DNA from: Oscillibacter valericigenes Sjm18-20
Lineage (GTDB): Bacteria > Bacillota > Clostridia > Oscillospirales > Oscillospiraceae
NCBI GenBank assembly: GCA_000283575.1
Contig: AP012045.1
Span: 1 to 60,586 of the forward strand
DNA length: 60,586 bases
Direction of reading: 5' to 3'
Positions 43,208 through 51,971 of this stretch are shown piece after piece. The notes under the pieces are model-generated. The model did no database searches. It was not told the DNA's origin and was given only the letters and a program-made list of their open reading frames with translations. Positions within the stretch are counted from its first letter, which is position 1, and each line of letters opens with the position of its first letter. A program made the translations under genes and the position numbers.

Positions 43208-43239
43208 AGCCCGCCTATAAATATAGGCGGGCTTTTTTG
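43208..43239 (+). terminator. Terminator between antitoxin RNA and toxin
   Basis: A 12-bp perfect stem, AGCCCGCCTATA with its complement, a 2-nt loop and seven T. Such terminators set the RNA-to-toxin ratio in type III systems. Confidence 0.93.
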
Positions 43240-43257
43240 TTGGAAAGGGGACGTATT

Positions 43258-44016
43258 GTGTTACAGGCTCAATTTTGCTTTATCAAAGATGATTTCTTTG
43301 ATAAATACGACAAGGGACATAAGCTTTTGCAAAATAAGGAACAGAACGCATGGGGAGAACACAATAGACCTTGCTTCTTTGTGTTTGATGATAGCAGAGA
43401 AAACGCTATTAAATGGTGTGTCCCTATTTCATCAAGAGTCGAAAAATACAGCGAAATAGCTGAACATAAGAAAGAAAAACAGCGTATGCACGGGGCTACA
43501 CGCCCGGTATGCAAACAAATCTGCTTTGCAAAAGTGATGAACAGGCCACGAGCGTTTCTGGTTCAAAATATGTTCCCGATCACAGAAAAATACATAGACG
43601 GTTATTACATGAATAAAGACGGGAAGCCTGTCTGTATTGAAAGCAGGAGCGCCACTTTTATTGAGCGCTGCGCAAAAGACCTTTTACAGAAATACATGAT
43701 GGGCGTGGACACATATTCTCTTTTTGCGGATGTAAAAACTATCCGGCAAGGACTTATACAAGAACTGACCACAGAGAGGGTAACGCCAGCGCCGCAGGAA
43801 GAAAACGCGCAGCACGAAGCGATAAGAGAATGCTTTACTGCCGCGGCTGAACAAACGCCGCCTGTAGGGGACAAGTACACAGCTTCACCGCCGACCCACT
43901 TATCCATGAAAGAATATGGGGAGAGAATAAGCCAAGAAAGAGATAGGGCGATTCAGGAATGCGTTAATTTGCAAGCTAAATGCCGGACGCGAAAGGCGAC
44001 GGAGAAAGAGCGATGA
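43258..44016 (+). CDS. Type III toxin (ToxN/AbiQ superfamily, CptN/TenpN-like)
   Basis: 252 residues from GTG at 43258 (GAAAGGGG upstream). The core matches endoRNase toxins of type III systems: FIKDDFFDKY, NRPCFFVFDD, WCVPISSRVEKY, and FLVQNMFPITEKYI. A C-terminal extension of about 70 residues (from about 185), with TPAPQEENAQHE, is unusual. It would act as a ribonuclease held inactive by the upstream RNA, giving plasmid maintenance and perhaps phage defence. A terminator follows. Confidence 0.82.
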   Translation: MLQAQFCFIKDDFFDKYDKGHKLLQNKEQNAWGEHNRPCFFVFDDSRENAIKWCVPISSRVEKYSEIAEHKKEKQRMHGATRPVCKQICFAKVMNRPRAFLVQNMFPITEKYIDGYYMNKDGKPVCIESRSATFIERCAKDLLQKYMMGVDTYSLFADVKTIRQGLIQELTTERVTPAPQEENAQHEAIRECFTAAAEQTPPVGDKYTASPPTHLSMKEYGERISQERDRAIQECVNLQAKCRTRKATEKER

Positions 44017-44026
44017 AACAACAACG

Positions 44027-44052
44027 AAAAGGCGGGAAATTCCCGCCTTTTT
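44027..44052 (+). terminator. Intrinsic terminator after the toxin
   Basis: AAAAGGCGGGA pairs with TCCCGCCTTTT, followed by T tract. Confidence 0.9.
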
Positions 44053-44067
44053 CTTTATCTTTCTTCC

Positions 44068-44130
44068 TTGCGTTGCACTATAAAAAGGCGTATAATTAAG
44101 ATAGTTATATTGTATTGCTAACACGTTACA
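44068..44130 (+). promoter_or_regulatory. Promoter with transfer-type operator
   Basis: TTGCGT-N17-TATAAT (44068-44096). The element 44111-44130 (TGTATTGCTAACAC then GTTACA) resembles 21420-21439 at 16 of 20 positions. It drives the genes at 44175 and beyond. Confidence 0.75.
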
Positions 44131-44146
44131 CAAGACTTTAATTTTA

Positions 44147-44157
44147 CTCACCGTGAG
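44147..44157. promoter_or_regulatory. CTCAC-S-GTGAG operator, site 21
   Basis: Exact CTCACCGTGAG in the leader, 17 bp before the ATG at 44175. Confidence 0.87.
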
Positions 44158-44174
44158 GAAAGGAGAAAACAAAA

Positions 44175-44582
44175 ATGTCATTTTTTGAAAGAAGATATAA
44201 AGCGGCAGCGCTTTCGGAACTGGAACGCTGCGTTCGTGACCTAGAAGAAAGGGAAAAGGCTGTAGAGCAAATGCCAAAATTTGACACAGACTTGAATGAA
44301 GTAAGCACGAACATAAAGCTTTTGGAGCGGATTGAACTTGTTTCAGCGATACAAGCACAAGCTTTCAGGGACAGGCTTGTTAAGGCTCATCAGGAATACG
44401 CCCGGATGGTACGCGAAACGCACGATATTGTAAACGACTACGAAAATCCGCGCGAACGAGCCACGCGCTTTCAAAATATGGAGCGTTATAATTCGCAGAT
44501 TGTAAGAGAACGAGCCGCATCGTCGGAGAGACATACGCCGGAATATCCTGCGCCCGATAAAGACGATGAACGCACAAGATAA
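44175..44582 (+). CDS. Coiled-coil hypothetical protein, 135 aa
   Basis: Almost entirely helical and charged (LERCVRDLEEREKAVEQM...REERATRF-type composition). No membrane span. GAAAGGAG lies upstream. It shares a promoter with the ArdC-like gene. Function unknown. Confidence 0.62.
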   Translation: MSFFERRYKAAALSELERCVRDLEEREKAVEQMPKFDTDLNEVSTNIKLLERIELVSAIQAQAFRDRLVKAHQEYARMVRETHDIVNDYENPRERATRFQNMERYNSQIVRERAASSERHTPEYPAPDKDDERTR

Positions 44583-44696
44583 ATAAATGCGGCGGTAGGG
44601 GCGACGATGTATTCCCCTTGCTGCTTAATTCCACAAGGTCGCGTTTTCTATGATCTGCGAAGTGCCGTAAAAAAGGAACGTAGTAGGTTAAGAAAG

Positions 44697-44724
44697 GTGG
44701 CAAACCGCGAAAGCGGGTTGCCAC
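44697..44724 (+). other. GNRA-capped hairpin in the leader of the ArdC-like gene
   Basis: GTGGCAA/TTGCCAC and CCGC/GCGG stems with an A-G mismatch and a GAAA tetraloop, ending 5 nt before the ribosome site. No T tract, so it is more likely to affect mRNA stability or translation than termination. The rest of the gap 44583-44742 shows nothing clear. Confidence 0.6.
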
Positions 44725-44742
44725 GTTGAAAGGAGTTTTATT

Positions 44743-47700
44743 ATGGTAGATACTTCAAACGTTAAAGCAGCCCCTACCGAACTTTCTGAAAAAATTTTAA
44801 CTTTTCTTGAAGAAAACGACCCCGCTTTTGGCTACGCGCAAGGCGTTCCGGGACAAGAGAACCGGGGACAATGGCTTAATACTTTCACTGAAAAGATTCT
44901 GCAAAACGACACAAAACCCATCATTTCAAGTATTTTAGAAATTACGAACGCTTTTCCCAGTACACGGGAAACGGGGCTTGCAATAATGGACGAAGTTAAC
45001 GCTTACGAGAATACCCCGGCTATTCCCGTTGAAACGATTGCAGGAGAGACGATAATTAAAAACGCTGCGAATGTCCAGCTAAACGAAAATAGCGACCGCA
45101 TTAAGGTTGACGGTCATACCGGGACATGGTATGTCATTGATTCTGAAACGATTGACGGTAAGCGCCTGTTCTTGCTGGAAAGTGAACAGTATGGAGACGA
45201 AGCCGCAGCCCTTATTGTGAATGAAAAAGGTGAACTTGTTCTCGATGATGTTTATAATGGGTTCGACGATTATCGGGAACAGGCACTTGAAAATAAAGAA
45301 AGGGTGAAAGCGAAAATGGCAAACGAACAAGAAAAGCCTAACTTGCTGCGGGGGGATGTAATCGAAACCGGGGGGAAGCGCTGGCTCGTAAAGGACAACA
45401 ACGGCTTTATGCTATCCGCAGACAATCTTGACCCCAACGATAATAACGCATCTATAAGCTGGATTGGAAACATCAAAGACCATGATTACACTCTTATTTC
45501 GAGGGGCGGTATTGACGTTCCACATGATGCAAAGGAAAAGACTGCCCCTAATGCAGAAAACGGGCATTTTAGGCTTTTTTATGACTACGCAAACCAAGAA
45601 GCGGTACGCTTCTCGCAAGAAAAAAACTGGAAAATTGCTTTTCTTACCGAACAAGATGGGGCAAACGGCGATACTTACATTGTTTATGATGATGTAAATA
45701 ATATTCCGAAACATTTTCGGGATGCCGTCCGGCTTGAAGAACAGCGCACGGCGAATTTTAACACCAACAGATACTATGAGCCGGAACTTCAAATCGACGG
45801 AACGGCGGAAGAATTGTTTTTACAGGCAAGAAATGGTTATATGAACAATCCACAAGCCCTTGACCGTTTAAAAGAAATCCTTGATGCCGAAAACCGTATA
45901 GATGAAGCACAGCGCGTCGGCTTTATGGCAGACCGTGAGCGTGAAGCCGGAGACTTTTCCTATTCGGTTGCTGCAATGAAACTGGATGCACTGGACGGCA
46001 TTTATGAACTGGCCGACGGCGTTAAAATTCGTGATGATGGAAGTCTCCGTCTTTCTGTTACTCACGAAAACGGACAAATTGCCATTTTCCTTGCGGCTTA
46101 CGGCGACGGTGACGAGCCGGACAGGACGGGGGTAAACACCATCTCTGACGCGGAATTTCTTGCAATGAGCCGTGCGGACTTTGAACGTTTTGTAAACGAG
46201 ACTTTTGCTTATTCCATGCAGGAAGTTGAACGAGATACCGAACGGGAAAGAGAGCAAGATATTACTCACGGTGAGGAACTTTCTGACGCTGTTGACGTTA
46301 ATAAACTTCTTGACCGCGCTAAATCTTCTTCCACTTATTTTCAGATTAAATCCGCCGTAACCGGGATTACTGACGAGAACGGCGTTGCTGATAAAAATGC
46401 ACTCCTCAATAAAATTAACGGGACAGATATTTACGATGAAGTCATGAACTATATCAATACGCCTGAACACACAATAATTGACGGCCATGATTGCATAAAA
46501 ACGGACGAGTGGCAGAACGGAACGGCTTCTTTTATCGTGGCGCAGGACACCGAAGATGAAACTTTTTTCTATGCGCTGGTAACAGAAAGCGACGAGCGCT
46601 TTGTGGGAACATACTCTTATGAGCATGATAGCCGCCCCGATAGAAAGAGCGTTGAGGATGAACACCTTGACTACCTTTCCTCTTTGGACATTGACCGCCA
46701 CGAAGCGGAGTTTGGCGCTGACGGCAACCGTGCTTTTCCTTACTTGAACGACGAGCCAGCGTTAAAAAACACCAGTAAAAGCGTCTCTACTCGCGCACCA
46801 ATGCAAAAACAGGAAGTAGACGAAACGCTTTCCCCGAAAGACCAGCTTAAACAGCGCCTAGAAAACGGGGTTCGGAGCGTTTTGGACAGTGAGAATTTTA
46901 AAAATTGGCTGTCCACGGGCGGGAAGCTATATTACAACAATTATAGCTTTCGGAATGCAATGCTTGTGTGGCTGCAAAAGCCGGAAGCAAGCTATGTGAT
47001 GGGATATGAGAAGTGGAAAGATTTCGGGCGCAATGTAAGACAGGGAGCGCAAGGCGCGAAAATATTCATTCCCCTTATGGCAAGTGAGAAGTTTAAAGGG
47101 GGACTTTTTAGAAGCATTAAGAATAATTTGAACGACCAACTCTCTAAAAGCCCTGGCACGTTGGCGGTCTATCGTTTGGGTTCAAGCAATCTTGAGTTCA
47201 CGATGAATGCACAACATATTATCGGCTACAAGGTAAACGGTCAGGAACGCTCTATCTTTTCATCCGACGAAGAAACGAAGCGCTTTATTGACCGCGCCAT
47301 CATTGGCAAAGTCCCAACCGGGTTTACTGTCGGAACGGTATTTGATGCACAGGATGTTATTATTCCTGAAACGCTTTGGGTGAAAAACGGCTTCACAAAA
47401 GATGAAATTACATCTGATGAAAATGGAAACCCGATTAAAAACCGCAGAGGGGAAACGCAGATTATTAACACCCCGGAACGTCAAGCACGTTTTCAGCCGG
47501 ACATTGAAACTAAGATTGCAGCAAAAGACCCTGAAAAGATGGGAAAACTATTTGATGCTTGCGTTGCCGCAAGCGAAAGAAAAGGCGTTCCTGTCTACTT
47601 GCGTGACAAGGACAGCGACGATGTATTACAAGGCGGCGCTAAAGGCTATTTTAAACGCGCTTATAGCAAGGAGAACCCCAATGGCTTTATAGTAATTGAC

Positions 47701-49197
47701 AAGAGCCTTGAACCTACCGAAAAATGTGCCGTTCTTTTTCATGAAATGGGACACGCTGACTTGCACAAGAATCTTGAATCTCTTGCACAGCAGATGGGCG
47801 AAGACAAAATTTCCCGCGAAATGAGGGAAGTGCAGGCGGAAGCTACTGCCTTTGCCACGGCAAGCACGTTCGGGATTGAAACAGATACCAGCAGCTTTAA
47901 TTATCTTGCTGTTTACAGCCGGGGCTTTGAATTGCAGGACTTTCAGAAATCCCTTTCCGTTATCTATAAGGAAACACAGGCGCTTACCGCAGATATTAAG
48001 GCCGAACTTGATATTCGGGGATTAAATCTAAATCTTACGGAAAAAGCAAAAGAGACATTTGACCCCGAAACCATGAAAACTATATCTACGCGCTATGTTG
48101 ACTTTGCGACACAGCAGAACGCGCTTATAACGGCGGCCTATGCGGAACTGCCGTCCCTAATTGAGCAGAGCAAAGACAACCCGGAACTGCTTGACGTTTT
48201 GAAATACCAAAAAGAGAACCTAGATAGTCGTAAGCAGGATGTTGAAGCAATCTTAACTGGCGTTGAGAGCCTTAATAAAGCTGATTTACGCGAGGAACAA
48301 GAAGCTTATATACAGACCCTTGAAGCCGCACAAAAGCGCGTTAGCGGCAATCATGCCGCGTTTGAAATACTCACTGAAAAATATATCACGATAACTGAAC
48401 AGGCGCGCGGCGGACTTAAAAGAGACTTTGAGAACGACCCTAAAAAAGCCATTGAAGCCATGAAGCCTGACTACCCTCGCCTTGCTAAAATGACCGCGCC
48501 GCAGCTTAAATATATCGAATCAAGTGAATATGTAAAGCGTGAGTACGTTAAGCTGCTACGCGATAAGCCGCAAGAATTTGTGAACAAAGCATGCAACCGT
48601 GCGGAACTACTTTCTCAGTACGCAGCGAAGAATGGAACTGTTATTGAAATTTCTCTTTGCGAACAATGGACGGAAAAGCCAATCTTTACAAATGGTACTT
48701 TTTGCCATCCTAAAATTGCCGACGCGATTATTGCCGGGAGCGAAGCACAAATTCGAGGATTTAAGGCCGAATCGGAAAAGAGGGGAGAGTATTTTCCATT
48801 TAACAAGTGCAACCTTACTGTATTTACGCCGAACAAGAATGGCAACTTACTTGCCCTACACACCCGCATAGACATTGGGGACGGCGAACAAACAAGCCTT
48901 AAAGACCATCTGGAACAGATTTGCAAACGTGGCGGTGATAGAAAAACCGCTCTTGATGGATTTACGGCGGCGCTTTCAGAACACGGACGATACAAGGATA
49001 AATTATATGAGCCGTCTTATGGCATTTACGCCCCTGAAAAACCTGATAAAACCGTAGACGTAATTGCTTCCAACCATACAACAGAAGAATGGAACGAAAG
49101 GATTTCAGGTGCAAAAAATAGAACCGCGCAGGAAAGACCAAACGACGACGATAAAGAGGTAACCCACCATGCAGAAGATATGACGCATGGCGATTAA
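44743..49197 (+). CDS. ArdC-like multidomain antirestriction/metalloprotease protein
   Basis: 1484 residues. The N-terminal part (1-550) carries DUF4316/LPD-type modules (VDGHTGTWYVIDSETIDGKR). Residues about 698-830 are the ArdC single-strand DNA-binding domain (WLSTGGKLYYNNYSFRNAMLVWLQ). The zincin site is HEMGH (1000-1004), with the third ligand likely in the QAEATAF segment. A coiled-coil region and a C-terminal domain of about 180 residues follow. ArdC proteins protect incoming plasmid DNA from restriction. GAAAGGAG precedes the ATG. No signal peptide. Confidence 0.82.
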   Translation: MVDTSNVKAAPTELSEKILTFLEENDPAFGYAQGVPGQENRGQWLNTFTEKILQNDTKPIISSILEITNAFPSTRETGLAIMDEVNAYENTPAIPVETIAGETIIKNAANVQLNENSDRIKVDGHTGTWYVIDSETIDGKRLFLLESEQYGDEAAALIVNEKGELVLDDVYNGFDDYREQALENKERVKAKMANEQEKPNLLRGDVIETGGKRWLVKDNNGFMLSADNLDPNDNNASISWIGNIKDHDYTLISRGGIDVPHDAKEKTAPNAENGHFRLFYDYANQEAVRFSQEKNWKIAFLTEQDGANGDTYIVYDDVNNIPKHFRDAVRLEEQRTANFNTNRYYEPELQIDGTAEELFLQARNGYMNNPQALDRLKEILDAENRIDEAQRVGFMADREREAGDFSYSVAAMKLDALDGIYELADGVKIRDDGSLRLSVTHENGQIAIFLAAYGDGDEPDRTGVNTISDAEFLAMSRADFERFVNETFAYSMQEVERDTEREREQDITHGEELSDAVDVNKLLDRAKSSSTYFQIKSAVTGITDENGVADKNALLNKINGTDIYDEVMNYINTPEHTIIDGHDCIKTDEWQNGTASFIVAQDTEDETFFYALVTESDERFVGTYSYEHDSRPDRKSVEDEHLDYLSSLDIDRHEAEFGADGNRAFPYLNDEPALKNTSKSVSTRAPMQKQEVDETLSPKDQLKQRLENGVRSVLDSENFKNWLSTGGKLYYNNYSFRNAMLVWLQKPEASYVMGYEKWKDFGRNVRQGAQGAKIFIPLMASEKFKGGLFRSIKNNLNDQLSKSPGTLAVYRLGSSNLEFTMNAQHIIGYKVNGQERSIFSSDEETKRFIDRAIIGKVPTGFTVGTVFDAQDVIIPETLWVKNGFTKDEITSDENGNPIKNRRGETQIINTPERQARFQPDIETKIAAKDPEKMGKLFDACVAASERKGVPVYLRDKDSDDVLQGGAKGYFKRAYSKENPNGFIVIDKSLEPTEKCAVLFHEMGHADLHKNLESLAQQMGEDKISREMREVQAEATAFATASTFGIETDTSSFNYLAVYSRGFELQDFQKSLSVIYKETQALTADIKAELDIRGLNLNLTEKAKETFDPETMKTISTRYVDFATQQNALITAAYAELPSLIEQSKDNPELLDVLKYQKENLDSRKQDVEAILTGVESLNKADLREEQEAYIQTLEAAQKRVSGNHAAFEILTEKYITITEQARGGLKRDFENDPKKAIEAMKPDYPRLAKMTAPQLKYIESSEYVKREYVKLLRDKPQEFVNKACNRAELLSQYAAKNGTVIEISLCEQWTEKPIFTNGTFCHPKIADAIIAGSEAQIRGFKAESEKRGEYFPFNKCNLTVFTPNKNGNLLALHTRIDIGDGEQTSLKDHLEQICKRGGDRKTALDGFTAALSEHGRYKDKLYEPSYGIYAPEKPDKTVDVIASNHTTEEWNERISGAKNRTAQERPNDDDKEVTHHAEDMTHGD
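46265..46275. promoter_or_regulatory. CTCAC-S-GTGAG operator, site 22
   Basis: CTCACGGTGAG inside the ArdC-like gene, read as Thr-His-Gly-Glu. Confidence 0.82.
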
Positions 49198-49209
49198 GGG
49201 GGCATCAAC

Positions 49210-49416
49210 ATGAGCGTTTTTAATAAACTCCGCGCAAAAATAATAAGCAATCCGCAGCCATTAACGCCAGATATTCAATCGGAAGAAGAATACGTTGTTA
49301 CGCAGCTTGTCCCGCTGAAGCTTCCTCTTACTCTTGAACTTTCCCAACGCAAAAGGGAAGAAGAACTCAAAAAGAAATACTGCCATTCAACTGTCTATCC
49401 CGGTAGAATAGAATAA
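49210..49416 (+). CDS. Small hypothetical protein, 68 aa
   Basis: Basic N-terminus and a Lys/Glu/Arg-rich helix near the end. AAGGGGG precedes the ATG, 12 nt after the ArdC-like gene, so it is the last gene of that operon. Family unknown. Confidence 0.6.
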   Translation: MSVFNKLRAKIISNPQPLTPDIQSEEEYVVTQLVPLKLPLTLELSQRKREEELKKKYCHSTVYPGRIE

Positions 49417-49451
49417 AAAGAGGGGGGCGTTTTAAAGCCCCCCTTCTTTTT
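49415..49451 (+). terminator. Intrinsic terminator after the ArdC-like operon
   Basis: AAGAGGGGGGC against GCCCCCCTTCTT with a T tract; it overlaps the stop codon of the 68-aa gene. Confidence 0.9.
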
Positions 49452-49457
49452 ATGCAC

Positions 49458-49486
49458 TTGACAATAACTGTACATTATGCTATAAT
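49458..49486 (+). promoter_or_regulatory. TATGTACA-family promoter 10
   Basis: TTGACA-N17-TATAAT; spacer AATAACTGTACA keeps TGTACA but not TATG. It drives the SSB-like operon. Confidence 0.9.
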
Positions 49487-49518
49487 GCAATACAATGTTA
49501 CAGAAAGGAGAGCACGCC

Positions 49519-50001
49519 ATGAGTTTAAATGTCGGCACTGAAATGAGCAAGTATGTTGTTGTAAATAACGTCACAATGCGCTTTGCTTTTTCCGAAAAAG
49601 TGCTGTTTGCGGATTTGAGAACATCACGCAAAACGGGAAAACAAAGAGTTGACAAAGCAAGCGGTGAAGTTCTCACGGATAGCCACGGAAACCCCATCCC
49701 TGAACGCACATATTCTCATTGGGAGGGGCGCTTTGTAGGCAATGCCTTTGAGCCTGCGAAAGCACTTTGCAACGGACAGTCAATTGACATTACGCAGGGT
49801 TGGGTTGAGAAAGACGAAGCCACTGGCAAAGGTGGACAGAAGTACACCAATGTTTACGTTATTATCACCGACTTTGTTCTTTCTGAAACGGACTGCGCTT
49901 TAGAACAAGAAGCCCCTACTATGACTGATCTTGCAGAGGGTAATGTGCCGTTTACCGCCACGAACGGAGAGACAGAAAACGAAAGCGGGGAGCGTGATTG
50001 A
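49519..50001 (+). CDS. SSB-like single-strand DNA-binding protein
   Basis: 160 residues. The OB-fold pattern is VTMRFAFSEKVLFADLRTS, SHWEGRFVGNAFEPAKAL, IDITQGWVEKD, and NVYVIITDFVLSE; an acidic tail (about 130-160) recalls SSB C-termini. It would coat single-stranded DNA during replication or transfer. GAAAGGAG is 8 nt before ATG 49519. First gene of a short operon ending with HU. Confidence 0.72.
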   Translation: MSLNVGTEMSKYVVVNNVTMRFAFSEKVLFADLRTSRKTGKQRVDKASGEVLTDSHGNPIPERTYSHWEGRFVGNAFEPAKALCNGQSIDITQGWVEKDEATGKGGQKYTNVYVIITDFVLSETDCALEQEAPTMTDLAEGNVPFTATNGETENESGERD

Positions 50002-50351
50002 ACTTGCAAAAAGTAAACACGGCAACAGACACGGTTATTCTTTCACGACTCACTTCTGCCGCGAAAGAACACAATGTTGTGCTTACTTTTACACACAAAA
50101 AGTTCTTTCTCCGTTTATTGAACGTGGCGGACTCTAACGGATACGACGCAGACGGAAACCTGTTTGTCGAAGCGTCGGTTCAGGAACTTTCCAAGTTACT
50201 CAATATCCCCGCACGGACAACTATGCAGAGCATTACTCGGCTTGTTGAGTGCGGGGCGTTACGGAGAATTGCGGGCGTAAAAACTTTCCCTCGTAGTCCT
50301 ACTGAAACGGTTATCTTAAAGCAATTTTATTACGATGATAAGAAGGAGTGA
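49998..50351 (+). CDS. Winged-helix DNA-binding protein, 117 aa
   Basis: TTG start overlaps the SSB-like stop codon (GGGGAG 5 nt upstream). Residues 55-100 contain VQELSKLLNIPARTTMQSITRLVECGALRRI, a clear winged helix-turn-helix like those of replication or MarR-type regulators. It may regulate its operon or assist replication; target unknown. Confidence 0.7.
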   Translation: MNLQKVNTATDTVILSRLTSAAKEHNVVLTFTHKKFFLRLLNVADSNGYDADGNLFVEASVQELSKLLNIPARTTMQSITRLVECGALRRIAGVKTFPRSPTETVILKQFYYDDKKE

Positions 50352-50357
50352 TTTTCG

Positions 50358-50657
50358 ATGGCTGAAATGATTGACATTGATTTGTTTGACATGGACGAAC
50401 GTATTATCATGAATAAGGCTTCCGAGGGCGTACCTCTTTCCTCACTGACACGGGAGCGCTTAATCAACAACCTTTCTTTTGCCCGCAACATCAGCACAGA
50501 ACAAGCTGTTACAGACTTGCTTGACGGACTGAAAGCGAAGATTTCGCGTCTCTCTGACGGCGAATGGGACGCACTGAAACTGAAAATCCCGTTTTCTACT
50601 TTTTACGATGCAGAAAGCAACGTAGACGAAGTTCCTGCTGACGAAGAAGCTGAATAA
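50358..50657 (+). CDS. Hypothetical protein, 99 aa
   Basis: Acidic, helical protein with an EADE-rich tail. GAAGGAG precedes the ATG. Between the winged-helix gene and HU. Family unknown. Confidence 0.62.
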   Translation: MAEMIDIDLFDMDERIIMNKASEGVPLSSLTRERLINNLSFARNISTEQAVTDLLDGLKAKISRLSDGEWDALKLKIPFSTFYDAESNVDEVPADEEAE

Positions 50658-50662
50658 TCATC

Positions 50663-50673
50663 CTCACCGTGAG
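50663..50673. promoter_or_regulatory. CTCAC-S-GTGAG operator, site 23
   Basis: Exact CTCACCGTGAG between the 99-aa gene and the HU gene. Confidence 0.87.
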
Positions 50674-50696
50674 GAATTTAAAGAAAGGGCGTAACT

Positions 50697-50978
50697 ATGC
50701 AGAAAACCGATTTTATCAATGAACTTGCCCGCAAAACCGGGCTTTCCAAAAAAGATATTGTCGCTGTTGTTGAAGCGTATTCTTCAACCGTTACAGAAGT
50801 TCTTCAATCTGGCGATAGTCTCTCTTTGAAAGGCTTTGGAACGTTTAAACCCGCCAGACATAAGGCGCGTATAGGGCGTAATCCAAAGACGAAAGAACCA
50901 ATGGAGATAGCTGCATATGTTTCACCATCGTTTAAGCCGTCAAAAGTTCTTAAAGATGCTATGAAATCTGAAACATAA
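50697..50978 (+). CDS. HU-family nucleoid protein
   Basis: 93 residues with full HU/IHF layout: MQKTDFINELARKTGLSKKD helices, LSLKGFGTFKPARHKARIGRNP beta arm, and a basic C-terminus. It bends DNA and may assist replication, resolution or partition on this plasmid. GAAAGGGCG precedes the ATG. Confidence 0.93.
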   Translation: MQKTDFINELARKTGLSKKDIVAVVEAYSSTVTEVLQSGDSLSLKGFGTFKPARHKARIGRNPKTKEPMEIAAYVSPSFKPSKVLKDAMKSET

Positions 50979-50985
50979 CATTTAC

Positions 50986-51249
50986 ATGAATCGCTTTATA
51001 TCTTTATCCGTTGCTACCGCTGCTTATGCGGTTTTTGTTGTTATAGGTATCGCTTACCTGCCACAAGGCAAACTCAATGGCAAAAAGTTTTCTCGGTTGA
51101 TTAAATGCGTATTTATTGGAATTATCGGCGCACTAGCTGTCGTTATTTGGCTCATTACACGCAATATAGATGTTGTTTTCACCCTCTCTCTTTTGGGCGC
51201 TCTCGGCGGCGCTTATCTCGCTATCTGCATTAGAATTATAAGACGGTAG
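50986..51249 (+). CDS. Small membrane protein, 87 aa
   Basis: Three hydrophobic spans at about 5-24, 39-57 and 63-82. No ribosome site is visible and it starts 7 nt after HU, so coupling is possible. Family unknown. It ends 85 bp before a long repeat. Confidence 0.5.
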   Translation: MNRFISLSVATAAYAVFVVIGIAYLPQGKLNGKKFSRLIKCVFIGIIGALAVVIWLITRNIDVVFTLSLLGALGGAYLAICIRIIRR

Positions 51250-51851
51250 CTTTTTAACAAAGCAAGCTTGCTGATACTGGATTGCTGCATATAATCGTGT
51301 CGAAACGACCGATGAATAGCGATTGCCCCAATCGAAGCGCCCCAGCAACCGCTGGGGCGCTTCTGCGCGTATGCGAGGGTAAATTCACCTGCGGGGCTAG
51401 GAACGCCTTACAGAGCCGCTAACGCGGCTTTACGGCGGCACAGCCGCACGGAGATTTTCTTCTTGCCGCTTGAAGCCCCCCGGTTGGAAGCTGCGTCCTG
51501 CTTCTTGCTGCCCTGAACGGGCAGAGAGAACGAAGCGGGGGAAGCGGTAATAACGGCGCGGAGCGCCGAGCCTACGGAAAGCCTGTCAGCCTGTCAAGCG
51601 TCTTTCGCGGCATAACCGCCTACGGCTTTTATTCCACGGAACGCTTGACCGTCAGACCTCATGCGGCGCTTCCGGCTACGCCGAAACCGAAGCTGATTGA
51701 TAAATCAATCGGGCATCGGTATTCGTCTTGCCATTGTACCGCATGAGCCGTCTTTCTCCGGCAGGAGCAACAGGGGCTACGCGCCCCTGTACGACCCGCG
51801 ACCTCACCAAAGCTGATTGAACCGCCACGGGCGGGGCAGTCCCGGCCTGTC

Positions 51852-51862
51852 CTCACCGTGAG
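51852..51862. promoter_or_regulatory. CTCAC-S-GTGAG operator, site 24
   Basis: Exact CTCACCGTGAG within repeat copy D. Confidence 0.85.
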
Positions 51863-51892
51863 TAAATAAACTGCCTGACAACATAATAACAC

Positions 51893-51921
51893 TTGACAAC
51901 GTATGTACAAAGTGCTATAAT
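51893..51921 (+). promoter_or_regulatory. TATGTACA-family promoter 11
   Basis: TTGACA-N17-TATAAT ending the shared part of repeat copy D. Confidence 0.92.
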
Positions 51922-51971
51922 GAAGAATGTAAAGAGAACCAAGCTATACGTTTTGAAAGGCGGTTTTTATT

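Larger units (their letters stand above)
51335..51971. repeat. Long noncoding repeat, copy D (full length)
   Basis: 637 bp, hairpin to start codon. It matches copy C in length and copy A in the leader, but shares ACCTCACC with copy B, a mosaic of variants that suggests gene conversion among copies. Confidence 0.93.

Noticed and set aside
44697..44724. Intrinsic terminator before the ArdC-like gene
   Set aside because: Strong hairpin but no T tract, and it lies immediately before a ribosome site.
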